A DNA stretch of 64,000 bases from Siphonodentalium dalli (GCA_032622095.1 CP136064.1:37870426-37934425), one strand, 5' to 3'; numbered from the stretch's first letter, positions 21,440-35,825 are shown. Notes: a model not told the origin generated them from the sequence alone. Numbers and translations are program-made.

Positions 21440-24384
21440 TCTATATCTATATTTGCGAATGTCTGTCTATCTGTCTGTGTTCTATAGTAATTCACAGGGG
21501 ACCACCTAGAGGGCACAAAAGGGGTCTAATAGGGGTAACTTTATACGAGAAAGATAATGGCGAGGGTTAGAATTTCCTAAGTGACGCCGTTGTTGTCAGG
21601 GGCGGTAAATGGGGAGGGTCAGAAAAAAAATTGTCGCAGATTGCCACCAAACTTATATATTATCATCCCCATAATATGAGCATCTAATGGTGTGGTTAAA
21701 TATGTCAAACGTCGCACCGTTCGCGTCAGGGATGCCCGGAGAGGGGCACCAAAATTGATCACAATAATTTTTAGCGCCGAATTCCACCAAATTGATGCAC
21801 ATTCTTCTGAGATCTTCTCCATGATACAAGGAATCTTATTGTGTGATTTAAAGACGCCAAATTGGTGTCGTTGGGATGAGAGATTTGGGGGGGGGGGGGG
21901 TCGGTGGGGGGGGGGGGGGGGGGGTACTAAATCTGATAAGAATTTGTTTAGTCGCCGATTGCCACGAATCGTATACAAATTAATCCCCATGGTATGAGGT
22001 GTCTAATGGCGTGGCTTAAAGCTGTCAAAGTGGCGTCATTCGAGTCAGGGGTGCACTGAAAGGGAGAGGGGCACCAAACTTGATACACAATATTTTTAGC
22101 GCCAATTTCCACCAAATTGATACACATTCTTATCCATGATACGAGGAATCTAATCGTGTGATTTTAAAGACGTCATATATATTGGTGCTGCTTTGTTGTG
22201 GGATGGGGGTGGGCACTAAATTTGAGAAAAATTTGTTTAATCGCGGATTAGCACCAAACTTACAAATAATAATCTCCATGATATCAGGCGTCTAATTGTG
22301 TGGTTTAAAGATGTCAAAAGTGGGGCCATTCGAGTCAGAGGTGCCTAGAGGGTGAGAGGGACACACACATTGATAAACAATATGTTTAGCGCTGATTTCC
22401 ACCTGATTGATACATATTCTTCTCCGTGATGCGAATAATCTAATCGTGTCGTTTAAATGCGCCAAATTGGTGCCTTTTGGATGAGAGATATGCAATGGTG
22501 GCTCTAAATTTGATACGAATTTGTATACTCGCCAATTTTCATAAATTTTATATATATTCATCTCTATAATGAGTCTGAGTGTCCGAAATAGGGACTGGAG
22601 GGTCACCAAAAACTTATAAAAATATGTTTAGTGTCAATTACCATCAAACTCATACATGTTCTTCTCAAATGATACAATGAATAAAATATTTGCGAATATC
22701 TGTCTGTGTTCTATATATAACTTTAAGGGTACAATTGAGATGGCACCAAGGCGGTCTAACAGGGGTAACTTTTTACGAGTAAGATAATGATGCGGGTTAA
22801 AATTTTCTAAAGTGAAGTTGTTGGTGTCAGGGGAGGGGCTATTTTTAGCGCAGATTTCGACCAAATTGATATATTCTTCTTCTCCGTGATACGAGGAATA
22901 TAAATGTGTGATTTAAAGACGCGAAATTGGTGCCGTTTGGGTGAGAGATGGGGGGGGGGGTAATAACTATGATAAGAATTTATTTAGTTGCCTATTACCA
23001 CCAAACTTATATATAATCATCTGCATTATATAATGCATGCATGACTCATGAGTCTAATAGACGTGGTTTAAATATGACAAAAGTGGCGCGGTTCAAGTCT
23101 TGCATGAGGGGAGTTGCACCAAAGTTGATACAAATATATTTAGCACTAATTCAACCAAATTCATGCACGTTCTTCTCTAATGATATGATGAATTAAATCA
23201 CATTTGGGATCGTTTGGGTCATGGATGGCGAGAGGAGATTCACTAAGATTGTTCAATTCGTTGATATCCAACAAAGTTATATATAGTCATCTCCCAGGCC
23301 ATCTCCATGTCGTTCTAAGGAGTTTTTCGCATTCCAATTTCACAATCTCGACAAATGGTGACCGAATTAAGTCACTTGAACAATTATATCTTCTCAACTG
23401 TCATATTTATATGGGGATGGAAATCAGGGCATTCCTATAATGATCTAGCAACATATATACATAGAAGAGAGCATTAAAAGTATATTTATATCAATCTATT
23501 TAAGAGATACATATATTCATTCAAACTGAGGGACCTTGAATCGTCAGAGGATTGCATATTAGATTGGCTCATGTATATATTATAACACGATTGAGTCTGT
23601 CCTATTCAATATAGTTTCCACAAAATAAGTTACAATTGCAAAGAGATATGGAAATGTAGAGCAGGCCTGTTCAAAATTAGTGGTCACAGTGTGCAGTCAA
23701 ATATGGTTACTTCTGAGATAAAGGAAAACGCAGTCCGTAGCACATGACTTTTCAGAATCCTCCAATAGTGACATCTGACAAGGGTATATCTGCCCGATAC
23801 AGAGGATTTCTTTCATTTTTTAGAACAGACTCATCGCCTAACATAAACAACTCAAAATCTCGCTGTGTCGGGCACATGTAGATGATGTAGCTGAAATACG
23901 CGAATAACATCATTTCTTTTAAACTGAAAATGATTAGCCAGTATATAGCACCAGAACAGAGGAGCACCTGGACATATCTTTAAAACATCTGTATCTTCAT
24001 GAAGATATGATAAACTAGATTGATTGATTGATACAGCTCTATGTAAAACACAATTGTCGTCTTTTATTTTTTCGAACTAATGTGTTTATGGTGTTCATGT
24101 TTCATGCTATAACGTCTGAAGTATACGCAGTTGTAAATAAATAAATACTTCTTTATTGGTGGGACGGATTAAACGCGATAAACAAAATTATAATCGCTCC
24201 GACCTGACAAGGCGAGCCACTACTTATATTCCATGTGTAAGAATCATGTTTTGTGATGCCATTTGGATATACCATTTATGAGAATACGTGTAACACTTTG
24301 AGAGCAAGAGTATTCTCTATTCCACCAAATATCCAGAGGGTTTCACATCACTTTAACCTGCGCAATGCCGGGTAACCCTGCTAT
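21440..24384 (+). mobile_element. Helitron-like non-autonomous element A with internal degenerate repeats
   Basis: The left end is TCTATATCTATATTTGCG preceded by A, followed by a TGTC-rich tract. The body consists of degenerate units (about 300 bp) that alternate CACCAAACTTATA, TCTAATGGCGTGG, GTTCGAGTCAGGGGTGC and GCGCCGATTTCCACCAAATT phrases, with long G runs at 21889-21923. The right end is GCCGGGTAACCCTG then CTAT, where element B has CTAG followed by T. TC start, 3' hairpin-like GGG/CCC and CTAG end are Helitron hallmarks (established); no Rep/helicase is encoded. Open frames within are not conserved between copies. Confidence 0.65.
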
Positions 24385-25887
24385 TATTTCAAATAAATTT
24401 ACAAATTCAAGAAATACAATACCCATGGCATGTAAACATGTGGGTGTTTCCTAGTCTGAAATGCGTTAGTGTCCAGACAATTACCGGAGATTATGGTAGC
24501 ATGGGTATTGGCTTTCGTCAGTCTTTCACATTTTTTGCAAAATAGTGTGGTATATATAGTGTGGAAAACGTATGTTGAAAAGTTGAAAAGGGCGTGATTC
24601 GAAAAATACAATTCTCCAGCAAAATATGTCGGAAGGGTTGACCTTGGCGACCCTGTGAACCGTGTATCGGTACTCGATAATTTAGCGTGGGTGCGACCAA
24701 GTGTTAACACTGAGACCGATATGGAAAATATATGTTGTTCCTTCTATAACCTCTACGTCGAATGCCTGGTGTTTTGGGTATTGAAGATTAAATCCAGCTC
24801 TTATACATAGGATATAGGATGTGAGTTAATGTGGACATTCGTGGGCTTTGGTTCTCGAACTTCGTGTTTCTGAATTGAATTCGGGATAGATGAGTGAAGT
24901 TGGCTTGACGTTGAACGCTCGTAGAAATTTAACGTGCAGTGGCATTTTCAGGCATATTCGTTACACCCACCTCTAAAATTGGCTAATTGTTTCCTTTTGG
25001 TATACAGACTGACATTCAAATAAACAGTTACAAAGGGAATGCGTGGCCATGTATTACATGTAAACAATGGTTATTCGGTATATGTTTAGTTGATACAGTT
25101 ATCGGGTACCCATATACTGTTCACGGGTATTCTTATGACAGTCACACATGGCTAAAACCGTTAAAATGAATTAGCAATGACACAAAACAAATGATGTATT
25201 TGTTGACAGCCTTTTAATTGTGTTATGCTTCTTTGTGAAAATAAAATGATTAAATTGATCTGCCATTTATTGTGATTCTATATGTGCGCATGTGCATAAT
25301 TGCATGGGATCATATTTGCTTATGAGAACATGCTTTACTGACATGCAATATTAGCAAAAACCGCGAGCCTGTGATTATCTGATTTGGTTTTCATGATATC
25401 GGCGATAAAGTTGATATTTCGGAGTTACATTTATTATGAAAATAAAATATTCGCACCAAGTTGGTGGTATAGTCTCGCAGGTCCCCAACACAAAGATTGA
25501 TCCCACACCAAATAATAAGTTCTATATGATTAAGTATTTTTGTGGGTGGTGTCAATGTTTTGTGCTGGGGAACTGTGTATAGTATATATACCTGCTTGAA
25601 AGTTAGTGTGTTAATCATTACATGATCCAAAATTAAGTGTGGATTTATGTTTACACCACACATCAATGTATTATGTGATATCTCCTTCAATACATTGTCG
25701 TCCCATCAGATTTGATACCAAATTAGTTTTTTTTTAAATAAGCCAGTATCCTGCTTACCAGGCAAATGAAACATATTTAATTGCAATCAGGATCGCGTGG
25801 AAGACACATCGGTATTGCTAAGACCCACATGAACATTCAAAGATAAGAATAAGCATATACTGATCAAATCATAATTCAAGAACGCTC
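24385..25887. other. No gene recognised between Helitron-like copies A and B
   Basis: AT-rich single-copy-looking sequence. Short open frames on both strands (for example 24399-24710 minus, 25391-25690 minus) carry no recognisable motif. I see no repeat boundary. Confidence 0.4.
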
Positions 25888-28467
25888 TTCTATGTTCGCC
25901 TTTTATGTGCATATTTCCACTAAATTTATACATAATGATCGTCATGATATGATGAATCTAATGGCGTGGTTTAAAGATGTCAAAAGTGGCAGCGTTCGAG
26001 TCAGGGGTGCATTGAAGGGAAGGGCACCAAAATTTATACAAATATTTTTACCGCCTATTTCCAACCAATTGATACACATTATTCCCCACGATACCAGGAA
26101 TCTAATCGGGGGGGGGGGGCACTAACATTGATAAGAATTTGTTTAGTTGCCGACTACCACGAAACTTATACATAATCACCTTCATGATACCAGGATTATA
26201 AATGTGTGGTGCATGCAAAGCTGTCAAATGTGGCGTCATTCGAGTCAGGGGTGCACCGACGGGTAGAGGGCACCAAAATTGTTTTAGCGCCGATTTCCAC
26301 CAAATTGATACACATTCTTCTCCATGATACGAGGAATCTAATCGTGTAATTTACAGACGCCAAATTGGTGCCGTTTGGTGAGATATTGGGCGGGGGCTAA
26401 ATTTGTTAAGTCGCTGATTAACACCAAACTTGTGTGGTTTAAAAAAAAGTCAAAAGTTCGAGTCATGGGTGCACCTAAATTGATAAATAATTTTTTTTTT
26501 AGCCCCGATTTTTACCAAATTGAGACATATTCTTCTCCGCGGTACGAGGATTCCAATCGTGTGGTTTAAATACACCGAAGTGGTGCTGTTTCGGTGAGGA
26601 TTTGGGGCAATAAATGTGATACGAATTTGTTGAGTCGCATATTTCCACCAATATTATATATAGTCATCTTCATAATGAGTTTTAATTATGTGGTTAAAAT
26701 GTCACAAATGGCGTTGCTTGATTCGGGGATGGGGAGGGGAGGGTCACCAAAACTGATAAATCATGTTTAGCGCCACATTTGGCGCCTATATATGCGAATT
26801 TCTGTGTGTCTGTCTGTGTTCTATATGAATTCACGGCGGACCATCTAGATGGCACCAAATGAGTCTAGCATGGGTAACTGTAGTCTAACATGGGTAACTG
26901 TTTACAAGGAAGATACTAGTGTGTGTTGAAATGTTCTAAAGTGACACTGTTGGTGTCAGTGACAGAACAGGGGAAGCAAAAATGATGATATATGTTTGTC
27001 GGTAATTTCCACCAAACTTATACATAATCATCTCCACAAAGTGGCACCGTTCGACTCGGGTGTGCACGGAGAGATAGTGGAGCACCAAAATTTATAAAAT
27101 TCTACTCCATTATACGAGGAATCTAATCCTGCGATTTAAATTTGTGCCATTTTTGGGTGAGAGATGGGGGGCATTATATTTGAACAGAATTTGTTTGGTT
27201 GACGATTACCACCAAACTTATACATAATCATCTCCATATCAGGAGTCTAATGGACGTGCTTTAAATATGTCAACAATGGCACCGTTCGATTAATGAATGG
27301 GGCGAGAGGGGCACTAACGCTGATAGAAATATGTTTAGCAGTAATTTCCACGTACTTATCTAATAATACGAGGAATCAAATCACATGGGTTGAAAATAGT
27401 CATCTTCATAATTCGTTTTAAGGTGTTTTTGGAGTTCAAATTTCACAACCGCGACAAATGTGACCGAATTAAGTCATTTGAACAATTATGTATTCTCAAC
27501 TGTCATTTATATGGGACGGGAATCAGGACATTCATATATTGAGCTAACAAAACACATACATAGAAGAAATCATTAAAGACATATTATGTACTTGTTCGGG
27601 CGCGCGAGAAAGTGATAAGTTAGTATGCAGGCGCTATGTCAACTGGAGGATGTAACAATTCTACTAATATCACCGGAGATCTGAAGCAAATCGGCCGTAT
27701 CACGTATCATCGTCTGGACTACACTCAATTGTAAATATTTACTACTCGATTCGGGACGCATCTATTGGCGATAAACTAACGAAAACGGTTTCGCCATCGA
27801 TAGTCACTGAATTTAAGTAACATATAAGAATGTGTTGTCAATTTGAATATAATATTTGTAAAACAAATAACTACTTTGAACAATATTATTCTCCATTTCT
27901 ATACATATCACCCTACCGGGGTGTTTATATCACTTTACGTTCATTTATCATTCTATTTAAGAGAGACATATATTCTTGCAGTATGGCTCACGTATTATAA
28001 CAAAATTGGGGTCTTTCCCATTCAATATATTTTCCACAAAAAAGATACAGTTTGTCAATAGAGATGAAAATGTATAGAAAGGCTGTTCAAAAATAGTGGC
28101 AGTCAAATGTGCAGTCAAATATAGTTTCTTCTGAGATAAAAGAAAACACAGTCAGTAGCACATGTCAATCCCACCACGTCGACTGTACGATTCAAAAATT
28201 GTTAACGTCTTAAGGACGCTCAAATATTTCTTTATTGATGGGATGAATGAATCGCGATATGCAAAATGGCAATCACTCCGACAAGGTTATATAGCCACAA
28301 CTTATAATCCATGTATAAGAATGACGTTCTGTGATGCCATTTTGATATACAATGAGAATACATGTAACATTTTGAGCAAGATTATTCTCTATTCCCACCA
28401 CATGTTCACATCACATCACAGAGTTTCACATCATTTTAACCTGAACAACGCCGGGAAACCCTGCTAG
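25888..28467 (+). mobile_element. Helitron-like element B, 5'-incomplete, with nested R3
   Basis: Shares with element A the internal phrases and the final 900 bp (for example GACCGAATTAAGTCA and GCAGTCAAATAT). It ends GCCGGGAAACCCTG then CTAG at 28464-28467, followed by T. A TGTC-rich 5'-type motif appears internally at about 26790, as it does in A at about 22685, suggesting internal duplication. An R3 element is inserted at 27573-27938; A lacks it, giving an empty-site comparison. Confidence 0.65.
27573..27938 (+). mobile_element. R3-family TTAA element nested in Helitron-like B
   Basis: It starts TTAAAGACATATTATGTA and ends TATCACTTTA. The corresponding place in element A (23470-23500) reads GCATTAAAAGTATATT with no insert. 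Confidence 0.8.
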
Positions 28468-28989
28468 TATATAATATGTTAATCTTGATTGTACAGCAAA
28501 ATGTATTATGTTCAATGGAAGGGGAATAACTCTATATCTTAGTTTGAATTATGTTGCATTCTGGGAGCGAGACGGTAGAAATGTTTCTATGATTTCAGCT
28601 ATTTTCTATTACTCTATGGGCACCTTCTGAGACACATATGTTCCAACTGGTGATGAGTTATAGTATTTAAATAGTATTTAAATCATATTTTATGTCATAT
28701 ATATTTTATTAAAACCGTATATCAAGGCACTATAAAAAACAAACATCGATAACTCGAAAATTAAGTAGGCCTTTAACTGGTAACACATGAACAACACATG
28801 AACAACAGCAATGTATAAATTATGATTTCAGCAGTGATGTTGTTTGATCATTTATTTAAAGTGACATGTGCATAAATTACATAAGTGTGAAACAAAAAAA
28901 GAATGTTGACATAAACGCAACCCGGCCTCCTGGGCCTATAAGTCATTGTAATATCCCAATATGTTTCTCATTCTCACGTGATCATTCCA

Positions 28990-29081
<92 letters not shown>

Positions 29082-29083
29082 CT

Positions 29084-29155
<72 letters not shown>

Positions 29156-29157
29156 CG

Positions 29158-29192
<35 letters not shown>
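28990..29192. repeat. CT/GA microsatellite
   Basis: About 200 bp of CT dinucleotides, interrupted by a few TT, CC and CCG variants. The long serine/leucine and arginine/glutamate open frames on the two strands are translations of this repeat and not genes. Confidence 0.98.
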
Positions 29193-29875
29193 TCATACAT
29201 ATATACAATGTTGTGCCCGCCAACCTGTTCATATTAATTTGGGTAGGAGATGGGGTGGCAGTTGTTGTGCACATTCTCTTATAGTGATAATTGAATGCAA
29301 AATTCTACAAATACGCGTGTCGTTATTTATAAATATCGAAATAATTTATGCCCACAATATATGGCAATAAGGTCGACATTAACAAAAAGCACCGCACCCC
29401 TTGATTGTTATAAATCGGTATATCCGAATTTATTTGGAAACATTGGTCATTGCTATTTTAATTGATATATCTGTGAGAATTGTTAGCCTTTATTTTACGT
29501 ATATGATATATAATATCATATCAAACCTTTGAAATATAGGTAATCAGAAATGTGTGCCCACAGTTCGAATCGAATTACATGCATTTGTCAAATGTCATTC
29601 GCGGTGTATATGCAACCTGTCAGTGTTATCATAATTAAAGTTCAGTTTGAACATGCTTACTACAGGAATCAATCTTAGCGACGCTCGAGAAATATGAGAC
29701 TGGCTTTTGTCTTGTATTATTTCCCGACACAATAATCGGAATTGGCGTTCTTCCAAAGATCGGAGACAAACCCTCTGCCAAATAAATTTCTGAGATCTTC
29801 AGCGGAGGGGTTTTGCAATATTGTGGCGTGTGGAATGAAGATATCTGGTTGAGTGTGAGACAGGAGCTAACGAGG
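29193..29875. other. No gene recognised; possible 5' region of innexin
   Basis: Non-repetitive sequence. The stretch 29690-29875 is less AT-rich and lies directly upstream of a candidate first coding exon, so it may hold a 5' UTR and start site, but I see no definite core promoter motif. Confidence 0.3.
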
Positions 29876-29901
29876 ATGTCAACGGGCAGTATTTTAAGTG
29901 G
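29876..29901 (+). CDS. Candidate first coding exon of the innexin gene
   Basis: ATG at 29876-29878 with A at -3 opens MSTGSILSG and ends at the donor GG/GTAAGT. The exon leaves two bases (phase 2); the innexin acceptor at 38964 (CATATTTCAG) supplies one base and then the open frame GTG GAC CTT. The join would place 24 residues before the conserved DDW, a usual length for innexin N-termini. The intron would be about 9 kb. This is inference from splice signals and phase only; cDNA is needed. Confidence 0.4.
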
Positions 29902-32900
29902 GTAAGTAATTATAATTTAAGTTTTGTTTTGTTTTCTTTTTTTGTCTGCCTTCATGGAGTCGAATTAGTGTGGTAAGTATATTATATTCATAATGACCAT
30001 ATTCCATATTCTAGTCTATATTCCGATGGTTCTTTAATTCCGAAGGTTATTTTTTTCTGAAAGTTTCAAGATGATACTTTATTCCAAAAGTACCATGAGA
30101 AACTCATAGCTGTAAAGGAATAGCAAACGTCGGAACAAGTTTTACAACATGAATATAGGCCTAATGCGATGTTGCATGTACATGTATAATAATGTAATTT
30201 GTTTTACATTCCTATGTGTAATTAACTTGATATCTCGAGTGATTATAAACTATAAGTTTACTGGTGAATTATGTCACTTTAACAAGCATGTTATGTATTC
30301 ATACGCGCTATCGAACTTTATGCATCATGTGTATAATGCGGTATAATTCAGATTTCTGGTTAAATTGGGTGTTTTATAATGGAATATTATAAACAAAATA
30401 ATCACTTGGTTGACTGGTGGCGTGACATAATTCATTCGAGCAGAGAATAGTTTGTCGTTTTTGTACAACCTCCACGCATGCCTCTCCTCAATTATTCATG
30501 TCACCGGTTCAATGAAGTCATTATTCTCTATTTAAAAATGAGTCATCCCATTTTCTAGGTAAAATTTCGTCAAACTCCAAAAGAAAAAAAAGCATATATT
30601 ATAGAAACGCTCTTTAAAGATTTCGCGCTACCGGACAACGGAAACAGAACGCTCTTTTTATCGCGATGATCGTTTTTGGGTGCTTGACAACAAGTTGTCA
30701 AAAAAGCTGAGACATGGTTAAACTACCCCTTTTAAAAGTCAATATCTGATAACACCTGTTATGAGTGGGCCCACAAGTTGGAGCAAATCAGTTTCGCGAG
30801 TAGACTATGGTCAATTAATGTAGACAATGCACACATTGGACAGACAGGTAGTCCAATCAACATAGGGTTTGACCTATATATATAGACCACATTTGTCCAG
30901 AAATATAGGGGATGATATGATGATATATAATTAGGATATTGATAAAAATATAGGTTACTACAATCATTTCGCGTCTACAATGAAATATGTTGGATTTTCT
31001 ATCTCCCACATTAAACCATTCCATCGGTTTAATGACTGAAATTCGCTCGAATACCTTTGACACGAGATGATATGTTGCTGTGAGAACCACTTTTCCGGAC
31101 CACCATCTATTTTCAGCAAGAACATCGTTACTGCATTATTATAGGGCATGCCACTAAAAATGTGGTGCCATATCTTTCAATAGACTGTCGTTAGTAGATG
31201 TTATGAAAAACAAATGGAATGATTAAAAAAATGTGTCATTACAAATCAAGCTGTAGTTGCAGATAGCTATTTTTACTTCTTAGTAGCAAATTCACGACAA
31301 AAATCTCGAGTTTTATTGTTTTAGAAAATTATTTAGCTATTTACTTCTATATATTCATACTTTTTGGAAGGTTTGATCAATTTACTCCATCACAAAACCA
31401 TTTCCATGTTAAATATTCTTTGACAGTGATCCGGTATATGACCAAATAACTTACCCTCACCCCATCAATATGTCCCGTGGGTCAGATTTGTCTATTTCTG
31501 CCCCTTGTACTTTATAAAAAAAACTGCCTTAGCCATTACTCTTCGCACAGAAATTAGGAGAATAACTACATATATCGACATTAAGACCATGTCGACCTTC
31601 AGAATACTGCCAGTGTGGATTTTTCCGCTCCTCGAAAAATTGAAACAAAAATTTAAGTTAAATTCGTGAAAAATACAATAATGTATCCATATTTAATAGT
31701 GTTGTATATTATTATTATATGATAACAACACTTCAAGTTAAAACCAAATTCAGATCGTTATCTGTAAAATTATGCCCAGTATTAGGGAATTGTTTAAACC
31801 TTCCCCACTAAACTGTACAATTTAGACATATACGCCAAAACATAAAAACTTCCATAAAATACGAATGCGACACTTCTCAGATGGCAAACAAGCTTCAAAA
31901 TATGCGAAATGCTGTGCACTATCATAAAATCGGGTCTTCAAAATTCCGCAGATAGGGGGGGGGGGTCCATATGTCGGCTCGGGGTCTAATGGGATAGGGT
32001 TAGTTATCGGGCGTATTTCTTGACCGTGATTATTTTTGCCACATGGATCACCAGACGTGGAATACGATTGCGCATAAAATCAAAATGGCGAAACAAAACG
32101 GACAAAATCGAATATAATTTACATTTTGTGCAAAATTTAATAGCTAGTGAACAAACGCTCGAATTATGCGAGGCATCAGGGTATAAGGGAAACTTTTGAT
32201 CAGAGATGTGTAAATTCACTCTAATGTATCACACGAGAGAGCAAGAGAAAGCAGGGTATCATACACCGGTTAAATCTGGACTTTTGGGCGCACAGAAACG
32301 GAAAAATAACGCAGTTTTATTTGCACTGTTTTATCTTCAGTCATGTGATATGTGTAATTAAACAGTTAAATGTAATTTAATTGGGATTTATTGATTGTGT
32401 GACCTTTTTTGGAAGCAGGAATATATGTGCTCAGAATAGTATCACGAATATGACCGATCATCAATTATTTGTTATATCTACAATATGAAACCTTTCAAAA
32501 TCCACTGTTATAGAATAATATTATATATAGTCATATAGTACTGGGTAAAATGTGTAGATACTATTGCCCACGTCTCCAAATAGTAGTCACAGTGGCCTCC
32601 GATCAAGTGGTGAAACGTGCATATTTCGCTTTTATCACCTGAATGCAAGGTGGCTTAGTATGAACGCAATGTATCAAAACAAAAAGGACTATCATAGATT
32701 ATCTTCAATAAATTCTCATCCAAAATTGCCTACATACTCTGTGGCAGAGATTGTGTTTATTCCTGGAAATAATACCTGGTTATATACAAGGCCACATATA
32801 CCCGAAAAGTACTACGTTTTCTACAACCGCAGCACCGCGTTTACCCCTTCTCCCTAATTTTACACATACCGGTTGCACTAAAAACCACAAATAGCGACAT

Positions 32901-33824
32901 TGGGTGAATGGTCAACGCAGAAATAATAGTTTTGAGCGTTGATCACTGATATTTAGTACAGGTACGTGGTGGTATTGGCAAGATATTTTCAAACGACAAG
33001 ATACTGAAACGAACATTGTGCATTGCGTAGTAGCATATTCCAGTTGAAAAGTGCCGACTTAAGTTATTTGAACACCATTGTCTATACTACGAAACCGGTT
33101 TGGTAGAAGCATGAAATTAGTCTTACATAAATTGTACAATGTACGGATCATGTACCATACTCTATTGTAGAGATGTGTGTTTCTTGACATACGTACATCG
33201 TTTATTATCACGGAGTCGAGTGTTGAAAATTCCAGGAAATGTAACTAGTATTTATACTGCAATGGTATGCATTTTTCTGCGTTACATTCGATAATTAATC
33301 ATCGTGCAGAATGAAACTGTGCACCACGCATATTGTGTCGGAACATTACGCCGTGTGCTGCATGCATGCTCGAAACATTTCTTTTTGACCCGACTGTTGG
33401 GTGTATTCTATAAGCAGAAAACCCAAACATTTAAACTTGGATTTGACTTGCATTGCAGTGACCTATATATATATATATAAATCCATCAGGTGGATCTGTT
33501 TAAAGATCAGTGTATCTTTAATGCTATTTAACAAGAGATTTGTATATAACCAATACGTAATTTCACTCTTATGTGGTTATACAAAACGCTACTTTCGTCG
33601 CGGCATTGCTTTGCGTTGTGCCTATCTTGATAGCCATTTCAATGCCGCGATTGTTTTATTTTCTGTCCGTGTCACTCTATTCGCCCAACAGGTCTCCTGG
33701 TGTGACAACCCCACACGACTATACACCTTAATCAAGGTTTATAACCGCTATCGGAGCATAGACTCTCTTGCGCTCAAAATCCATCAAATTACCCTGTGCA
33801 CGAGGAAATGCCACATACCCAGTT
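29902..33824. other. Presumed innexin intron; no gene recognised
   Basis: AT-rich sequence without recognisable exons or clear repeats. A G run is at 31957-31966. Open frames (for example 30857-31149 minus and 32564-32857 plus) show no known motif. The 159-aa frame at 33401-33880 is discussed under rejected items. Confidence 0.4.
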
Positions 33825-34230
33825 CATTAGACCATATTTGCACCTTTAAATTTATGTATATCACCCGCATCGATACGTAGAAGTTCACCAAAGATACATA
33901 TGAATATGTGCACACTTTCGAAACCGGACAAACCATAATGGAACAGATTCCCTTCAAATAGGATATAGTAGTACTGCAGAATTCCACTGCCACAATGATT
34001 CGCCATTGCATGAATGTGTGGTCCTGTGTGTGTGTGTGTGACCTCAGCAGATAAACTTCTACAGTGATACGCCGCTATATTTGATGGGAATCTGTTCAAC
34101 GGTTTGTCCGGTTTCGAAATTGTGCACATATTCACATATATCTTTTGTAATCTTCAACATATCGATGCCGGAGATACATCAAATTAAAGGTGCGAATATG
34201 GTCTAAAGAACTGGGTTTGTGACATTATCT
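33825..34230. repeat. Diverged inverted repeat, arms about 130-150 bp
   Basis: The left arm (33825-33960) contains TTTCGAAACCGGACAAACC and GAACAGATTCCC. The right arm (34080-34230) is its complement, with GGGAATCTGTTCAACGG and GGTTTGTCCGGTTTCGAAA. Identity looks about 80 percent. The central 120 bp has a TG run at 34026-34040. It is not obviously a transposon end. Confidence 0.8.
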
Positions 34231-35148
34231 CATGCACATAGGATTTTTTTAATGAATTTTGATCGCAAATGAGTCTATGCTCAATATAGGTCCGCTAGTT
34301 ATACACCTTGTACATGTGTATTAAGGTACATACTCGTGCATGCGGTGGTGTTTTCGCACCAGGGGACCTGTGATTTGCTCCCGTTGCGTAATTGCTATGC
34401 CACAAAATATCGTATGATGACTTATTTAATGAACTGATGTAATATAGACAACCATGTTGGACGCTGTCGGGGATAACAAAGTTTTCCCGAAGCGGAGTTT
34501 AGATGTGTATACTGAAGACTCTCCTTCCTGTGTCCTTTGTCACCATAATCGCTTCTCACCAATTGACGCTACTATCGAATGTATTTTGCACCCTGTGACC
34601 GTTTTACCTCTGTTACCTATACAGCAAACTGATGTCAGCTTCGTTCCCTAGATCACGCGACGCCATTAGGAATTCATTCCCATGCAGCATTGACATGACA
34701 TGACATGGTTCCATAATTCAAGCATGCGTCATTTGGGGTGCGTTCCACCCAAAACTCACATGTACTGTTAGAAACGATGTCAGTTTTCATAGTTCATATT
34801 TTCCGCGCAGAGGATTTGTAATGTGGTGTGAAAATGGTCCCCGCATACCATGAACATTATTTCAATTCTGTACAAATTTTATTTTAAGTTAGGCCACATT
34901 TCTCGAATTTTGACTGGACTATAGTGTGTCAAATCGGATAGGATGTGTTCACGTTTAAGTGTTTACTACTTGCCATTCAACAAACAATGTACGTATGTTT
35001 ATAGTATATATCTGTATCGTCTCCTCTCGGGGAGAGCGTAAATGTAGAACATGACAGTGCGTTTGAGATTTATCCTAAATGGTTTCGGAATAAAGAACCG
35101 TCGAATATATACAACTTATGCTGGGCCTACTTTCAGAATATAGAACCC

Positions 35149-35583
35149 TCCTTCAATATTGAACAGTCTGTTATCAATCTCGATATTACATCCATTTTCT
35201 CCTTCAATATTGTACAGTCTGTTATCAATCTCGATATTACATCCATTTTCTCCTTCAATATTGTACAGTCTGCATGTTATCAATCTCTATATTACATCCA
35301 TTGTACAGTCTGCCATCAATCTCGATATTACATCCATTTTCTCCTTCAATATTGTACAGTCTGCATGTTATCAATCTCTATATTACATCCATTTTCTCCT
35401 TCAATATTGTACAGTCTGCATGTTATCAATCTCGATATTACATCCATTGTACAGTCTGCCATCAATCTCTATATTACATCCATTTTCTCCTTCAATATTG
35501 TACAGTCTGCATGTTATCAATCTCGATATTACATCCATTGTACAGTCTGTTATCAATCTCTATATTACATCCATTTTCTTATA
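35149..35583. repeat. Minisatellite, mixed 51/55-bp and 34-bp units
   Basis: Units read CAATCTCGATATTACATCCA then either TTTTCTCCTTCAATATTGTA or directly TTGTACAGTCTG. Long and short units alternate, giving a higher-order pattern. The three overlapping frames rich in ISILHP-like peptides are translations of this array. Confidence 0.95.
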
Positions 35584-35825
35584 AAGTTTTTCCATGTTGT
35601 CGTATCCGTTACTGCCTTGATTCTGCTACTTTCCAGACACCCTGTGTTATTTCTATCACCAGCTGTTGACTATATTAAGCGTGATTATATAGCAGATATC
35701 GGTTGTTATTAATTGTTACTACCTGCTCTTTAAGTCTGTCAGATCATTACTGCATGGACTCTGCCCTTTTGGGAATTTGAAATAAAAATTGAGGGAATTT
35801 GATTTCCCGATATTTCCTACTGTTC

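Noticed and set aside
28866-29370. Long serine/leucine and arginine/glutamate open frames
   Set aside because: Produced by the CT microsatellite in every frame.
33401-33880. 159-aa open frame
   Set aside because: No recognisable domain or splice context, and its end runs into the inverted repeat at 33825. It may be chance, although it is long for AT-rich DNA.
35159-35712. Three overlapping frames of 115-141 aa with repeated ISILHP peptides
   Set aside because: Minisatellite translation; the same peptide appears in all frames because unit length is not a multiple of three.
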